From assembly GCF_947502395.1 (NCBI RefSeq), contig NZ_CANMZM010000003.1:943988-1007987 (forward strand): a DNA stretch of 64,000 nucleotides, read 5' to 3'. The stretch comes from an uncultured Erythrobacter sp. (GTDB taxonomy: Bacteria; Pseudomonadota; Alphaproteobacteria; Sphingomonadales; Sphingomonadaceae). Positions 36,218-45,566 of the stretch are shown here, in pieces. The notes below the pieces were generated by a model. The model saw only the letters and a list, made by a program, of their open reading frames with translations. It had not been told where the DNA came from and ran no database searches. The position numbers and the translations under genes are program-made. Each line of letters starts with the position of its first letter. The first letter of the stretch is position 1.

Positions 36218-38068
36218 ATGAGTGATTCCGATCCAGACCTTCCTGAGAATGAAGAGGGAAACGGCCCTAAGGACGAGGGACCAACTGCTGCCGAATTAGA
36301 GGCTGCGGGTCAGAACTCAATGTTTGGTGGCGATGATATGGGCCAAGCAACGAACGCACCTGAGCCAGCTCTTGCGCCCAAGCCCGCGGCACCAACGTCC
36401 GCTCAGGCACCAAAAGTTGCACCCGCCGAGACCAATCAACCTTACCGCGTTCTTGCACGCAAATATCGCCCACAGACTTTCTCCGAACTGATCGGGCAGG
36501 AGCCCATGGTGCGCACTCTCGGTAATGCAATTGAGCGAGATCGGTTGGCACATGCCTTTCTTATGACTGGGGTGAGGGGGGTCGGCAAGACCTCGACCGC
36601 GCGCCTTATTGCAAAGGCTCTCAACTGCGTGGGCGAGGATGGGCAGGGTGGGCCCACAATCGATCCTTGCGGCAAGTGCGAATACTGCACTGCCATCGCC
36701 GAAGGCCGCCATATCGATGTGATCGAGATGGATGCCGCCTCTCACACCGGCGTTGATGATGTTCGCGAGATCATCGAGCAGGTACGCTATGCAGCGGTCT
36801 CTGCACGCTACAAAATCTATATTATCGACGAAGTGCATATGCTCTCTCGCAATGCATTCAACGCGCTGCTGAAGACGCTTGAAGAGCCACCTGCACACGT
36901 CAAATTCCTCTTCGCTACCACGGAAGTTGAGAAGCTGCCGGTCACAGTGCTGAGCCGGACGCAGCGCTTTGATCTGCGGCGCATTCCCGCGGAGTTGCTC
37001 GCGCAGCATTTTGGCAAGGTTTGCTCCTTGGAAGGCGTAGAGGCCGAAGACGAAGCTTTGAACATCATCGCCGCCGCCGCCGAAGGATCGGTGCGCGATG
37101 GTCTTTCGATCCTCGATCAGGCGATTGCCCACGCCGATATGGATGCCAGTATGGGTTCGGGCGGCGGCGTGAGCGCTGAACGCGTGCGCGACATGCTGGG
37201 CCTTGCTGACAAGGGAGCGCAGCGGCGGATTCTCTCACATCTTCTGGCGGGTGACGCGAAGGGGCTGCTGGCCGGAGTTGATGAACAGTATGCGCTGGGT
37301 GTCGAGCCTCTGGCGCTGATGCGCACTCTGATGGATCTGGTCCACCGGATCACTGTGGCGCAGGTGTCTGGCGGTGAACCTGATGCACCCAGCGAAGAAG
37401 AGCGAACTGCTTTGAAAGAGTTTGCTGGGAAGCTGGGCGCCGGTGAACTCCATCGCCTTTGGCAATTGATGCTGAAAGGCCACGATGAAGTGCGCCAAGC
37501 GCCCGACCCACTAGTGGCCTTGCAAATGGCGCTTCTGAGGGTGCTTCACGCAAGCGAGCTTCCCGATCCCGGGAAGCTTGCCAGGCGGATCGAAGAATTG
37601 GCAGCTAATGGTCCAGCGCCTGCTGCCGCTCCATCTGGTGATGGAACACCTGCTCCGGTCGCAAATGCTCCCGCTAGCTCACTCGATTGGCGAGAATTGG
37701 TTGAACGGGTCGATGCAGGCGGACAATTGCGCGTCGCCCAGATGATGCGAGATCGTGTGCGGATTATCGCAATCTCTGACGGAAATCTGGTCTTCGAACA
37801 GGCAGACAGTTATTCCGATGACCCTGTGCCCGATATCCGCGATGCCTTGTTCAAGCTCACCGGCAAACGCTGGATGGTAGAACGCGGGACGGGTGAGGCT
37901 CAGCCCTCGTTGCGCGAAGCAGCTGAGGCCGAAGCAAAGGCGACACAGGATCGCATTCGCGCCCATCCGCTGGTACAAGCAACGCTTGAAGCTTTCCCCG
38001 AAAGTGAGCTGATCGACCCCGAAGATAAGGTGACCCGCACTGCAGGTGCTGGGCGCAATTGGAACTAA
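36218..38068 (+). CDS. dnaX: DNA polymerase III subunit gamma/tau
   Basis: The 616-residue protein has an acidic, Pro-rich N-terminal extension of about 75 residues not found in many bacteria. The AAA+ clamp-loader core follows: YRVLARKYRPQTFSELIGQE, GVRGVGKTSTARLIAKAL (Walker A), a four-Cys zinc site ending CGKCEYC, IIDEVHMLSRNAFNALLKTL and the SRC-like TVLSRTQRFDLR. Domain III and a tau-like C-terminus follow. It loads the sliding clamp and ties the replisome together. ybaB follows after 17 bases. Confidence 0.95.
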   Translation: MSDSDPDLPENEEGNGPKDEGPTAAELEAAGQNSMFGGDDMGQATNAPEPALAPKPAAPTSAQAPKVAPAETNQPYRVLARKYRPQTFSELIGQEPMVRTLGNAIERDRLAHAFLMTGVRGVGKTSTARLIAKALNCVGEDGQGGPTIDPCGKCEYCTAIAEGRHIDVIEMDAASHTGVDDVREIIEQVRYAAVSARYKIYIIDEVHMLSRNAFNALLKTLEEPPAHVKFLFATTEVEKLPVTVLSRTQRFDLRRIPAELLAQHFGKVCSLEGVEAEDEALNIIAAAAEGSVRDGLSILDQAIAHADMDASMGSGGGVSAERVRDMLGLADKGAQRRILSHLLAGDAKGLLAGVDEQYALGVEPLALMRTLMDLVHRITVAQVSGGEPDAPSEEERTALKEFAGKLGAGELHRLWQLMLKGHDEVRQAPDPLVALQMALLRVLHASELPDPGKLARRIEELAANGPAPAAAPSGDGTPAPVANAPASSLDWRELVERVDAGGQLRVAQMMRDRVRIIAISDGNLVFEQADSYSDDPVPDIRDALFKLTGKRWMVERGTGEAQPSLREAAEAEAKATQDRIRAHPLVQATLEAFPESELIDPEDKVTRTAGAGRNWN

Positions 38069-38085
38069 GAAGAAGGATTTACCCC

Positions 38086-38427
38086 ATGAAAAGCATGGAA
38101 GAAATGATGCAGGCTGCTCAACAGGCAGCGGAAACCATCCAAAAGCAGATGGGCGACATGCAGGTCAAACTCGATGCAATTGAGGTCGAAGGCCAGGCAG
38201 GCGGCGGCCTTGTCAAAGTGCGCGCATCGGCCAAGGGGCGCATCCTGAGCGTGGCTATCGACGACAGCCTGATGAAGCCAGAAGAGAAGAACATCGTCGA
38301 AGACCTCGTCACGGCCGCCTTCAACGACGCGCGCGACAAGGCTGACCGGGTTTCCGAAGAGCAAATGAAGGAAATGCAGGGCGGCATGGGGCTGCCCCCG
38401 GGCTTTAACTTGCCTGGCATGGGGTAA
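38086..38427 (+). CDS. YbaB/EbfC nucleoid-associated protein
   Basis: The 113-residue protein shows EEMMQAAQQAAETIQKQMGD, VEGQAGGGLVKVRASAKGRI and LVTAAFNDARDKADRVSEE. This is the YbaB DNA-binding dimer, usually encoded between dnaX and recR. Here recR does not follow; a hypothetical membrane protein lies convergent instead. GAAGGA precedes the ATG. Confidence 0.95.
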   Translation: MKSMEEMMQAAQQAAETIQKQMGDMQVKLDAIEVEGQAGGGLVKVRASAKGRILSVAIDDSLMKPEEKNIVEDLVTAAFNDARDKADRVSEEQMKEMQGGMGLPPGFNLPGMG

Positions 38428-38441
38428 GAGCCGGAGGTTCC

Positions 38442-38879
38442 CTAGTTGATCTTTCGACCGAAGGCGGGACGACCTGATGGTTTAGGATTTGCCGGAGCTA
38501 TTGGTGTCGGACTGATCTCATTTGGCGGTGCCTCTGGATCGCGTCTGGCCATGTAACGTGCGAGCGCATCATCCGCATCAAACTCTGTGATCGGATTGGC
38601 ATGTTCGTACTCGCTATCCGCGAGACGCCGAGCCGGCTGCACTTCTTGGTCGGGACCTTCATCTTTAGTCGGTCCATTTCCGAACTGATCTTGCAGAGCC
38701 TTCCAGACGCCGCGGCCTGCTTTTATGAAGCAGTATCCGGCCCCCAAAAGCGCACCGAACGCCAAAAAGTACACTGGCAGTCGATCAGCTGAAGTTGCTC
38801 CAAAATCGCCAATACGCTCGATAAAGCGAGAGATGCTCAACAATACGAACCCGCCAATAAGCCATCCGAAGTAATGCAC
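38442..38879 (-). CDS. hypothetical membrane protein
   Basis: The 145-residue protein has two hydrophobic spans (HYFGWLIGGFVLLSISRFIE and LPVYFLAFGALLGAGYCFIK). A polar, acidic Pro-rich tail of about 80 residues follows, ending PSGRPAFGRKIN. AGGAG lies eight bases before a GTG at 38879, which is the best start; an ATG 36 codons further upstream lacks such a site. Family not recognised. It converges on ybaB. Confidence 0.6.
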   Translation of the reverse strand: MHYFGWLIGGFVLLSISRFIERIGDFGATSADRLPVYFLAFGALLGAGYCFIKAGRGVWKALQDQFGNGPTKDEGPDQEVQPARRLADSEYEHANPITEFDADDALARYMARRDPEAPPNEISPTPIAPANPKPSGRPAFGRKIN

Positions 38880-39045
38880 AGTCTTGCTCCTGTCCCGAGC
38901 TTGGTAACCAGAGAACGTTAAACGTCGGTTTCCACCTTCCACCGCTAACTCAGGATTCCCATTGCAGGTGCGAGCAGCGCTACCCATATTCCAACAAACA
39001 TAGCACCGCTCGCTTCGGAATTACGGCGCCCATTGGATCGCAAAT

Positions 39046-41442
39046 ATGACTCAAACTTTCCCTCTTCTCCCTCTTCGTGACATTGTCGTTTTCCCCGGAA
39101 TGGTTGTGCCTCTGTTCGTTGGCCGCGATAAGTCGGTTGCTGCTCTTGAAGCCGCGATGGAGGCGAGCAAGGACATCTTCCTTCTCGCTCAGCTTGATCC
39201 GGCTTGTGACGATCCGGAAAGCGACGACCTCTATGACGTAGGCGTGGTCGCTCAGGTGCTTCAGATGCTGAAACTTCCTGATGGCACAGTGCGTGTGCTT
39301 GTCGAAGGCACAGAGCGGGCTAAGCTGGTCGCCCTTCGAGAGGAAGACGGCCATGTGCTCTCTGAAGTCGAATTGCTCGAGCCTGAAACGGTCGCAGGCA
39401 CCGAAGTCACGGCTTTGATGCGGCAAGTGACTGAGCAATTCGGCGAATATGCCAAGCTCAACAAGAAGATGGGCGAGGAAAACAATGTCGATCTGACCGA
39501 CATTGATGACGCTGGCGAACTTGCGGACACTGTCGCCGCGGCGCTGAGCGCAAAGGTCTCGGACAAGCAATCGCTGTTGACTGAGGCGAGCCCATTCAAG
39601 CGGCTGGAACTCGTCATGGCCTTTATGGAGGGCGAGCTTTCGGTGCTTCAGGTCGAGCGCAAGATCCGTGGGCGTGTAAAGCGCCAGATGGAGAAGACCC
39701 AGCGCGAATACTATCTCAATGAACAGCTCAAGGCGATTCAGTCCGAGCTGGGCGGCTCGGACGATGGCGAGGGCGACGAGATCGCAGAGCTGACCGAGAA
39801 AATCGCCAAGACCAAGCTCTCAAAAGAAGCAAAGACGAAAGCCACCGCCGAGCTGAAAAAGCTCAGGGGCATGCAGCCGATGAGCGCTGAGGCGACGGTC
39901 GTACGGAATTATCTTGATGTGTTGCTCGGCCTGCCTTGGGGCAAGAAAAGCCGGGTCAAGAAAGACATTGCGAAGGCGCAAGAGATACTCGATTCAGACC
40001 ACTATGGTCTTGAGAAGGTCAAAGACCGCATCATCGAATATCTTGCCGTGCAGGCACGCACCAATAAGCTCAAAGGCCCGATTCTGTGCCTCGTTGGCCC
40101 ACCCGGCGTGGGTAAGACTTCCCTGGGCAAATCCATCGCAAAAGCGACGGGCAGGGAGTTTGTGCGCCAGTCTTTGGGTGGCGTGCGCGATGAGGCTGAA
40201 ATCCGTGGTCATAGGCGGACCTACATCGGCTCGATGCCGGGCAAGATCGTCAACAATCTGAAGAAGGCAGGGACTTCAAATCCGTTGTTCCTTCTCGATG
40301 AGATCGATAAGCTTGGACAAGATTTTCGAGGTGATCCTGCATCGGCCCTTCTTGAGGTGCTCGACCCGGAACAGAATGACAAGTTTCAAGACCACTATCT
40401 CGAGCTCGATCTGAACCTTTCTGACATCATGTTCGTCACCACCGCGAACAGTCTGGATCTGCCTCAGCCGTTGCTCGACCGGATGGAGATCATTCGGCTC
40501 GAAGGCTATACCGAGGATGAAAAGGTCGAGATTGCGAAGCGGCACTTGATCGAGAAGCAGGTCAAAGCGCATGGGCTTAAGAAAGGCGAGTTTGAGCTCA
40601 CCGAAGATGGTCTGCGCGATCTGATCCGGTACTACACGCGCGAAGCCGGTGTCCGGACATTGGAACGCGAGATCGCTCGACTAGCGCGAAAGAGCTTGCG
40701 CAAGATCCTCGAAAAGGAAGTAAGCTCGATCACGATCACGCCTGAAAACCTTGGTGAGTTTGCGGGTGTACGTAAGTTCAAGCATGGCATGAGCGAAGAT
40801 GAGCCACAGGTCGGTGCTGTCACAGGTCTCGCCTGGACCAGTGTTGGCGGCGAACTCCTTACAATTGAGAGTGTCACCACGCCGGGCAAGGGCGAGATCA
40901 AGACCACCGGCAAGATTGGCGATGTGATGCAGGAAAGCGTTTCCGCTGCTTTCTCATTCGTGAAAGCTCGCGCGCCTCAATACGGCATCAAGCCGTCTCT
41001 GTTTCACCGCAAGAATATCCACATCCACCTGCCCGAAGGCGCGGTCCCCAAGGATGGGCCAAGCGCAGGAATCGGCATGGTTACCTCGATTGTCTCCACT
41101 CTAACTGGCGCGTCGATCAATCCGGACATTGCGATGACCGGCGAAGTGACGCTACGCGGCCGGGTACTCGCCATTGGCGGTCTTAAGGAAAAGCTTCTCG
41201 CGGCCCTGCGTGGCGGCATCACAAAAGTGCTGATCCCTGAGGAAAATGTAAAAGACCTTGCCGAGATACCCGAGAACGTCAAAGAAGGACTCGAGATCGT
41301 TCCTGTTGCCCATGTCGATCAGGTGCTGGAACAGGCGCTGATTGATCGGCCGGCGCCGATTGAGTGGACAGAAGCGGACGATCTAGCCTCGCAGCCCGGT
41401 TCTCAGGCGCGACCTGGAGGGGAAACCCCAACTGCGCATTGA
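39046..41442 (+). CDS. lon: ATP-dependent protease La (Lon)
   Basis: The 798-residue protein has the N-terminal LON domain ([20 protein letters not shown]), a coiled-coil linker and the AAA+ ATPase with [17 protein letters not shown] (near residue 352). The Ser-Lys protease domain follows ([11 protein letters not shown] with Ser673, [14 protein letters not shown] with Lys716). It degrades damaged and regulatory proteins in the cytoplasm. The HU gene lies 249 bases downstream, as in many proteobacteria. Confidence 0.97.
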   Translation: MTQTFPLLPLRDIVVFPGMVVPLFVGRDKSVAALEAAMEASKDIFLLAQLDPACDDPESDDLYDVGVVAQVLQMLKLPDGTVRVLVEGTERAKLVALREEDGHVLSEVELLEPETVAGTEVTALMRQVTEQFGEYAKLNKKMGEENNVDLTDIDDAGELADTVAAALSAKVSDKQSLLTEASPFKRLELVMAFMEGELSVLQVERKIRGRVKRQMEKTQREYYLNEQLKAIQSELGGSDDGEGDEIAELTEKIAKTKLSKEAKTKATAELKKLRGMQPMSAEATVVRNYLDVLLGLPWGKKSRVKKDIAKAQEILDSDHYGLEKVKDRIIEYLAVQARTNKLKGPILCLVGPPGVGKTSLGKSIAKATGREFVRQSLGGVRDEAEIRGHRRTYIGSMPGKIVNNLKKAGTSNPLFLLDEIDKLGQDFRGDPASALLEVLDPEQNDKFQDHYLELDLNLSDIMFVTTANSLDLPQPLLDRMEIIRLEGYTEDEKVEIAKRHLIEKQVKAHGLKKGEFELTEDGLRDLIRYYTREAGVRTLEREIARLARKSLRKILEKEVSSITITPENLGEFAGVRKFKHGMSEDEPQVGAVTGLAWTSVGGELLTIESVTTPGKGEIKTTGKIGDVMQESVSAAFSFVKARAPQYGIKPSLFHRKNIHIHLPEGAVPKDGPSAGIGMVTSIVSTLTGASINPDIAMTGEVTLRGRVLAIGGLKEKLLAALRGGITKVLIPEENVKDLAEIPENVKEGLEIVPVAHVDQVLEQALIDRPAPIEWTEADDLASQPGSQARPGGETPTAH

Positions 41443-41691
41443 GGTGCGTGGGGCGAGAGTCGGCTTGGATTGGACAAGGCAGATCCGTTGACGAAATGTC
41501 AATGGATTGGCACCGATCATCCTTGCTGTGGGGTCTGGGCATCGGTTCATCGCAAAAGAGCAATTCTGGCCGAATTCACAGGCCAATTCGCCCGATTTGT
41601 CTTTGACAGCCCGCCAAAAAGCGGCTCAATTCTGAGCTATCAGGGGGCGATTCACTCTAACCAGTTCAAAAAGAATGAGGGGTACTAACTA

Positions 41692-41964
41692 ATGAACAAA
41701 AATGATCTGATCAGCGCAGTCGCTGAGACGAGCGGGCTTTCGAAAAGCGATACGGCAAATGCTGTTGAGGGGGTGTTTGACGCAATCCAGAAAGCTCTTG
41801 CTGATGGCGATGAAGTCCGTCTGGTCGGATTTGGCACCTTTGCAGTTGCAAAGCGCAAGGCGTCTATGGGCCGCAACCCTCGCACTGGCGAGCCAATGCC
41901 GATCAAGGCTTCTAACCAACCGAAGTTCAAAGCGGGCAAGGGTCTCAAAGACGCAGTCAATTGA
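41692..41964 (+). CDS. HU-family DNA-binding protein
   Basis: The 90-residue protein is a standard HU: MNKNDLISAVAETSGLSKSD, VRLVGFGTFAVAKRKA, and the DNA-bending arm with GRNPRTGEPMPI. It bends and compacts DNA as a dimer. AGGGG precedes the ATG. A TTGACA at 41603-41608 could be its -35 box, but a clear -10 was not found. A strong hairpin terminator follows the gene. Confidence 0.95.
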   Translation: MNKNDLISAVAETSGLSKSDTANAVEGVFDAIQKALADGDEVRLVGFGTFAVAKRKASMGRNPRTGEPMPIKASNQPKFKAGKGLKDAVN

Positions 41965-42027
41965 GCCATGTGGCGCGTTGGGAGCGCGCCTTTGAAGAAT
42001 AAAATAGGTTAGACGAAGAATTCAATG

Positions 42028-42056
42028 GGCCCCGTAAGCGAAATGCTTACGGGGCC
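42028..42056. terminator. bidirectional hairpin terminator after HU gene
   Basis: GGCCCCGTAAGC and GCTTACGGGGCC form a perfect 12-bp stem around the 5-base loop GAAAT. The stem lies 64 bases after the HU stop and 29 bases beyond the end of the convergent lipoprotein gene. A short T-containing tract (TTGCTCATTCTT) follows on the plus strand. It can serve both genes. Confidence 0.85.
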
Positions 42057-42084
42057 TTGCTCATTCTTAGGTCCGCAGGCTTCT

Positions 42085-42966
42085 TTAGCGAGCCAAATCA
42101 ATCAGAGCAGTTGGAGCGGATGCAGTCCGGGGCGAAATCTCCCACACAAGCTCTTCACCGCGTTCGGTTGAAGCCGACCCGTCGTCCGTGTTTTTGGCCC
42201 TGACGTGGCCATTGGTGATGATGGTGAAAGTGCCTTCCAGTGCTGGGAAATCAGGCATTTCCCCGCCGTTGGGGCGCTGATCGGCCATCGCTGCCATTCC
42301 GCTAAGTCCCGCCAGGCCGCCCATCATGGCACTTATCGGATTGCTCTCATTCTGCGCCGCAAAGCCCGGAGCATTTACCCGCACAAGATTGGCTTCGCGA
42401 AGGATAATCTGAACGAAGGGATTGGTGGTTGGAAAGCCTTCGATCACCGGGAACATGAAATCGTGGCCAAGCTCGCCGCTCACTGCATATCGCACGTCAA
42501 AGACACCGTCGCCCTTGTCCTCCACGCGCTCCCAACCTTTTTGCCGGGAAAGGAGCGCCACCAGTTTGGCCGATGCCTCAGGATCGCTGGGATCAATGCC
42601 GCCCATCATCGCGCCCATCTGCTGCGCCTGTTCTTCTTGGGCTTTAGCGGCGCGCACCGGCGCGTTCATCTCCCAAACCTCGCGTTGCTCCGCAAGCTCG
42701 GCCACAGTGCACTCGCGTGTTTCGAAGCTGTCTTCATCGTAGCATTCGTCTGGCTCAAACTCTTCGCTTGCCGCGCCCATCTGAGCGAAACTGGAGAGGC
42801 CGAGGAAGAAAATCTCCCCCTCATAGGTGAAGGTAAAGCGATCATCTTCCAACAAGACCAGTTCGGATGTGAACTTGCCAGGAGTGATGAAGCAGCCTGT
42901 CAAAAGCAATGACAGCGCCGCGATTAGAGCGATTGCAAATCCGCGCGTCGATGTTTGAACACTCAT
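42085..42966 (-). CDS. hypothetical lipoprotein
   Basis: The 293-residue protein has a lipoprotein signal (IALIAALSLLLTGCFITPG, lipobox LTGC). The first mature part resembles a small beta domain (FTSELVLLEDDRFTFTYEGE). A Cys pair occurs in CYDEDSFETREC, then a Met/Gln-rich helix (AQQMGAMMGGIDPSDPEAS) and a C-terminal beta part with LEGTFTIITNGHVRAKNTD. I do not know the family, but similar lipoproteins occur across sphingomonads. AGGGGGAA precedes the ATG. Confidence 0.7.
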   Translation of the reverse strand: MSVQTSTRGFAIALIAALSLLLTGCFITPGKFTSELVLLEDDRFTFTYEGEIFFLGLSSFAQMGAASEEFEPDECYDEDSFETRECTVAELAEQREVWEMNAPVRAAKAQEEQAQQMGAMMGGIDPSDPEASAKLVALLSRQKGWERVEDKGDGVFDVRYAVSGELGHDFMFPVIEGFPTTNPFVQIILREANLVRVNAPGFAAQNESNPISAMMGGLAGLSGMAAMADQRPNGGEMPDFPALEGTFTIITNGHVRAKNTDDGSASTERGEELVWEISPRTASAPTALIDLAR

Positions 42967-42991
42967 ATGTTTCCCCCTTGGCAGCGCTCAC

Positions 42992-43789
42992 CTAATCGGG
43001 TGAGCGGGTGGCCACAGCATATAATGCAATAGCTGCTGCATTTGAAACGTTAAGACTTTCGATATCGGATGTGATCGGGAGCCGGGCCAAGGCGTCGCAA
43101 TGCCCGGCTATATTGTGCCGCATACCTTCGCCCTCTGCGCCAAGGACGATCGCAAGCGGGCCGCTGGTAAGGCTCTCGGCAAGCGTCGGCTCTGCTTCGC
43201 CCGCAAGTCCGATGCGCCAATAACCAGCCTCGGCAAGCTCATCGAGCGCCCGCGCCAAATTGACGACGCGCACCCACGGCACCGTCTCCAGCGCGCCGGA
43301 AGCCGATTTGGCGAGCACGCCGCCTTCTGGCGGGGCATGTCGGTCCTGTGTGACAAGGCAAGCCGCTCCAAAAGCGGCAGCAGACCGCAGGATTGCCCCC
43401 ACATTGTGCGGATCGGTCACCTGGTCGAGAATCACCACCGGGCGTGAGGGATCTCCGGTCGCAACCTCGTCCAGAAAGACATCGGGCAGCGGCTCACATT
43501 CAAGTACCAGGCCTTGATGAGGCGCGTCTTTGGCAACCAGGCGTGCAAGATCGGTGACATCGGCATATTCCACCGGAAAATCGGGCGGCAGTTCGCCGTC
43601 CAACGTCTCGATCCCTTCACGGGTGGCCCACAGCTTGCGGTGCTGGCGGTCAGGGTTTTTCAAAGCGGCCTCAACCGGGTGGCGGCCCCACAGGCGCACA
43701 TGACCCGATGTGCCTTTACCCGATCCGCGCCCGCCCTTCATCCGGCCAGCCCGACCTCTCAGGGCTCGTTTGCGATCACCTTTTGCCAT
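42992..43789 (-). CDS. rlmB: 23S rRNA 2'-O-methyltransferase (RlmB, SpoU family)
   Basis: The 265-residue protein has a basic Gly-rich leader (AKGDRKRALRGRAGRMKGGR). The substrate-binding L30e-like domain contains VRLWGRHPVEAALKNPDR. The SPOUT knotted domain shows DQVTDPHNVGAILRSAAAFG, LVLGAEGEGMRHNI and IESLNVSNAAAIALY. It would methylate the ribose of G2251 (E. coli numbering) in 23S rRNA. The ATG at 43789 was chosen over one 17 codons upstream. Confidence 0.92.
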   Translation of the reverse strand: MAKGDRKRALRGRAGRMKGGRGSGKGTSGHVRLWGRHPVEAALKNPDRQHRKLWATREGIETLDGELPPDFPVEYADVTDLARLVAKDAPHQGLVLECEPLPDVFLDEVATGDPSRPVVILDQVTDPHNVGAILRSAAAFGAACLVTQDRHAPPEGGVLAKSASGALETVPWVRVVNLARALDELAEAGYWRIGLAGEAEPTLAESLTSGPLAIVLGAEGEGMRHNIAGHCDALARLPITSDIESLNVSNAAAIALYAVATRSPD

Positions 43790-43947
43790 ATTATTCTCTG
43801 CTTTTGCGTTTTGTGAGTGCGCCTGTGCCAGCACCCCCATTGACAGGCAAGCACAGCTTCGCCAAAGGGGCGCCTCTCGGCAGCGAAGCCTAAGGCTTTG
43901 TTTGATGAAGTGGCACCGTCGTTGGTGCGAAATTCAGGCCCAAATGT

Positions 43948-44033
43948 GGACAGGTGGCCGAGTGGTTAAAGGCAGCAGACTGTAAATCTGCCCGCGCAAG
44001 CGTACGCTGGTTCGAATCCAGCCCTGTCCACCA
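43948..44033 (+). tRNA. tRNA-Tyr (anticodon GTA)
   Basis: The acceptor stem GGACAGG pairs with CCTGTCC and the CCA is encoded. The anticodon stem-loop GCAGACTGTAAATCTGC gives anticodon GTA. The long variable arm CCGCGCAAGCGTACG is typical of bacterial tRNA-Tyr, and the T arm is CTGGTTCGAATCCAG. An integrase remnant starts about 200 bases downstream, so the 3' end is the likely attachment site of the element. No second copy of this 3' end was found within the window. Confidence 0.97.
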
Positions 44034-44146
44034 CCGGCCTATCTCAACACATCCCCGAAAAGTTCTAGAAATCCCAGAAAACCAAGAGTATTATCGCTCC
44101 TACTGTCCGCATTTGACCGCTGCAATTTGCCTGCAGCCGGAACCAA

Positions 44147-44226
44147 GTGTGGGGGTAATGTGGGGGTAAAGTGGCTTACCCCCACACTTTGGTTTTGAAA
44201 CCTGGTCCGAAAAAATGTGGGGGTAG
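44147..44226. repeat. four copies of GTGGGGGTA, probable integrase arm sites
   Basis: GTGTGGGGGTAA (44147-44158), ATGTGGGGGTAA (44158-44169), the inverted TTACCCCCACAC (44176-44187) and ATGTGGGGGTAG (44215-44226) lie between the tRNA-Tyr and the integrase remnant. Tyrosine integrases with an N-terminal arm-binding domain bind such repeats beside the attachment site. This is inference from copy number and position. Confidence 0.6.
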
Positions 44227-44230
44227 AGCA

Positions 44231-45423
44231 ATGGGCAAACTCACGGCGGTGGCGGTAAAGGCTGCCTTGGCGAATCCGGGCACCTATCAGGACGGTGATG
44301 GATTATTCCTGAAAGTGGACAAACGCGGAGGTGCCTACTGGAATTTGCGACTCCAACGGGACGGCAAGCGACGGGACATCGGCGTGGGCAGCGCCAAGCT
44401 GGTCACGCTCGCCGAAGCGCGTGCCAAGGCGGCGGAGCTGCGGAAGGCCGTAAAGGTCGACAAGCGCGACGTGCTGACGGAAAGGAAGGACGAAGAAGCC
44501 GCCAAGGTTACCTTCCGCGAAGCTGCCACCCAATATCATTCGGAGAACGAGGCAGGCTGGAAAAGCGATGTGTACGGTCGCTAATGGCTGGCCAGTCTGG
44601 AGAACTACGCCTTCCCAAAGCTGGGCGATATGGCGACAGGCGGAATCGCCGCTGCCGACATTATAAGTGTGCTCACGCCGATCTGGCAGGAAATCCCCGA
44701 AACAGCCCGCCAGGTCCGCAACCGATTTGCGCGGTGCTCGACTACTCCCATGCAAAAGGCTGGCGCTCTACGGAAGCTCCATCAGGTAATCGCAGCCTGA
44801 AGGCTGGGCGAGGGCTGCCTAGGCAGATCAAGAAACCGGCGAACCGCAAGGCGATGCCATACGTGGCCGTTCCTTCATTCCTGACCGCGCTGCGTCGCAA
44901 ACCATCCTACTCGCGTTTGGCGCTCAACCTCCTTACTCTGACTGGAGTTCGCTCGCAGGAAGTGCGGCTCGCGAAGTGGGACGAATTCGACCTGGACCAG
45001 CGTCTTTGGATAATCCCAGCCGAACACATGAAGCGCAGCAGGGCGCACATCGTGCCGCTGTCAGGGGCAGCTCTGGCGGTGCTTGTAAAGGCGGACGCAA
45101 TGCGGCTTGAGGGTGCCGAAGTGGTCTTCCCCGGCATGACCGGTAAGCCAATGTCCAACATGACCCTGCTCAAGGTCATGCGCGACATGCAGGAGCCATT
45201 CCACGTTCACGGTTTCCGCTCCAGCTTTACCGACTGGGCCGCCAACGAAGGCTTCCCCAATGCGGTGGTCGAAGCGGCGCTGGCGCATAAGACTCCGGAC
45301 GCGGTCCAAGCAGCATATCGCCGCACCACCTATCTCGGCACGCCGGATAATCCCGGTGCAAGGGTGGAGCTGATGGAAGCTTGGGGCAGATATTGTACTG
45401 GGACGAGTTCCCCGAAGCCGTAA
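44231..45423 (+). pseudogene. P4-type tyrosine integrase, disrupted
   Basis: The first part (from ATG 44231) encodes the DUF4102-type arm-binding domain (GKLTAVAVKAALANPGTYQD and GDGLFLKVDKRGGAYWNL). A TAA at 44582-44584 interrupts it where homologues read Gln (YGR-stop-WLASLENYAFPKLGDM). The same frame then continues to about 44725, where one base is missing, and the catalytic domain resumes in another frame (CAVLDYSHAKGWRSTEA). The catalytic residues survive: R in LTGVRSQEVRLAKW, HGFRSSFTDW, ALAHKTP and Y in AAYRRTTY. Two independent lesions make a full-length protein unlikely. The intact version would insert the element at tRNA-Tyr. Confidence 0.85.
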
Positions 45424-45509
45424 GATCGCCAGCCACTCATGCGCACCGACTGCAAGCTCAGATGACCGCTTTGGGGAAGGTTGGTTGCCAAAGCCTTACG
45501 ACCGAAATT

Positions 45510-45529
45510 AGGGGTGAAAGCTGACCTCC
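45510..45529. repeat. copy of the GGGGTGAAAGC intergenic motif
   Basis: AGGGGTGAAAGCTGACCTCC lies downstream of the integrase remnant and matches the core of the motif at 47773, 55218 and 62682 with a few changes. GACCGCTTTGGGG lies about 50 bases before it, a spacing also seen upstream of the other copies (GACCGC about 45-55 bases before). It probably belongs to a degenerate repeat family. Confidence 0.4.
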
Positions 45530-45566
45530 TGATACAGATAGCGGCAGCCTTCAAATCCGGCTCACT

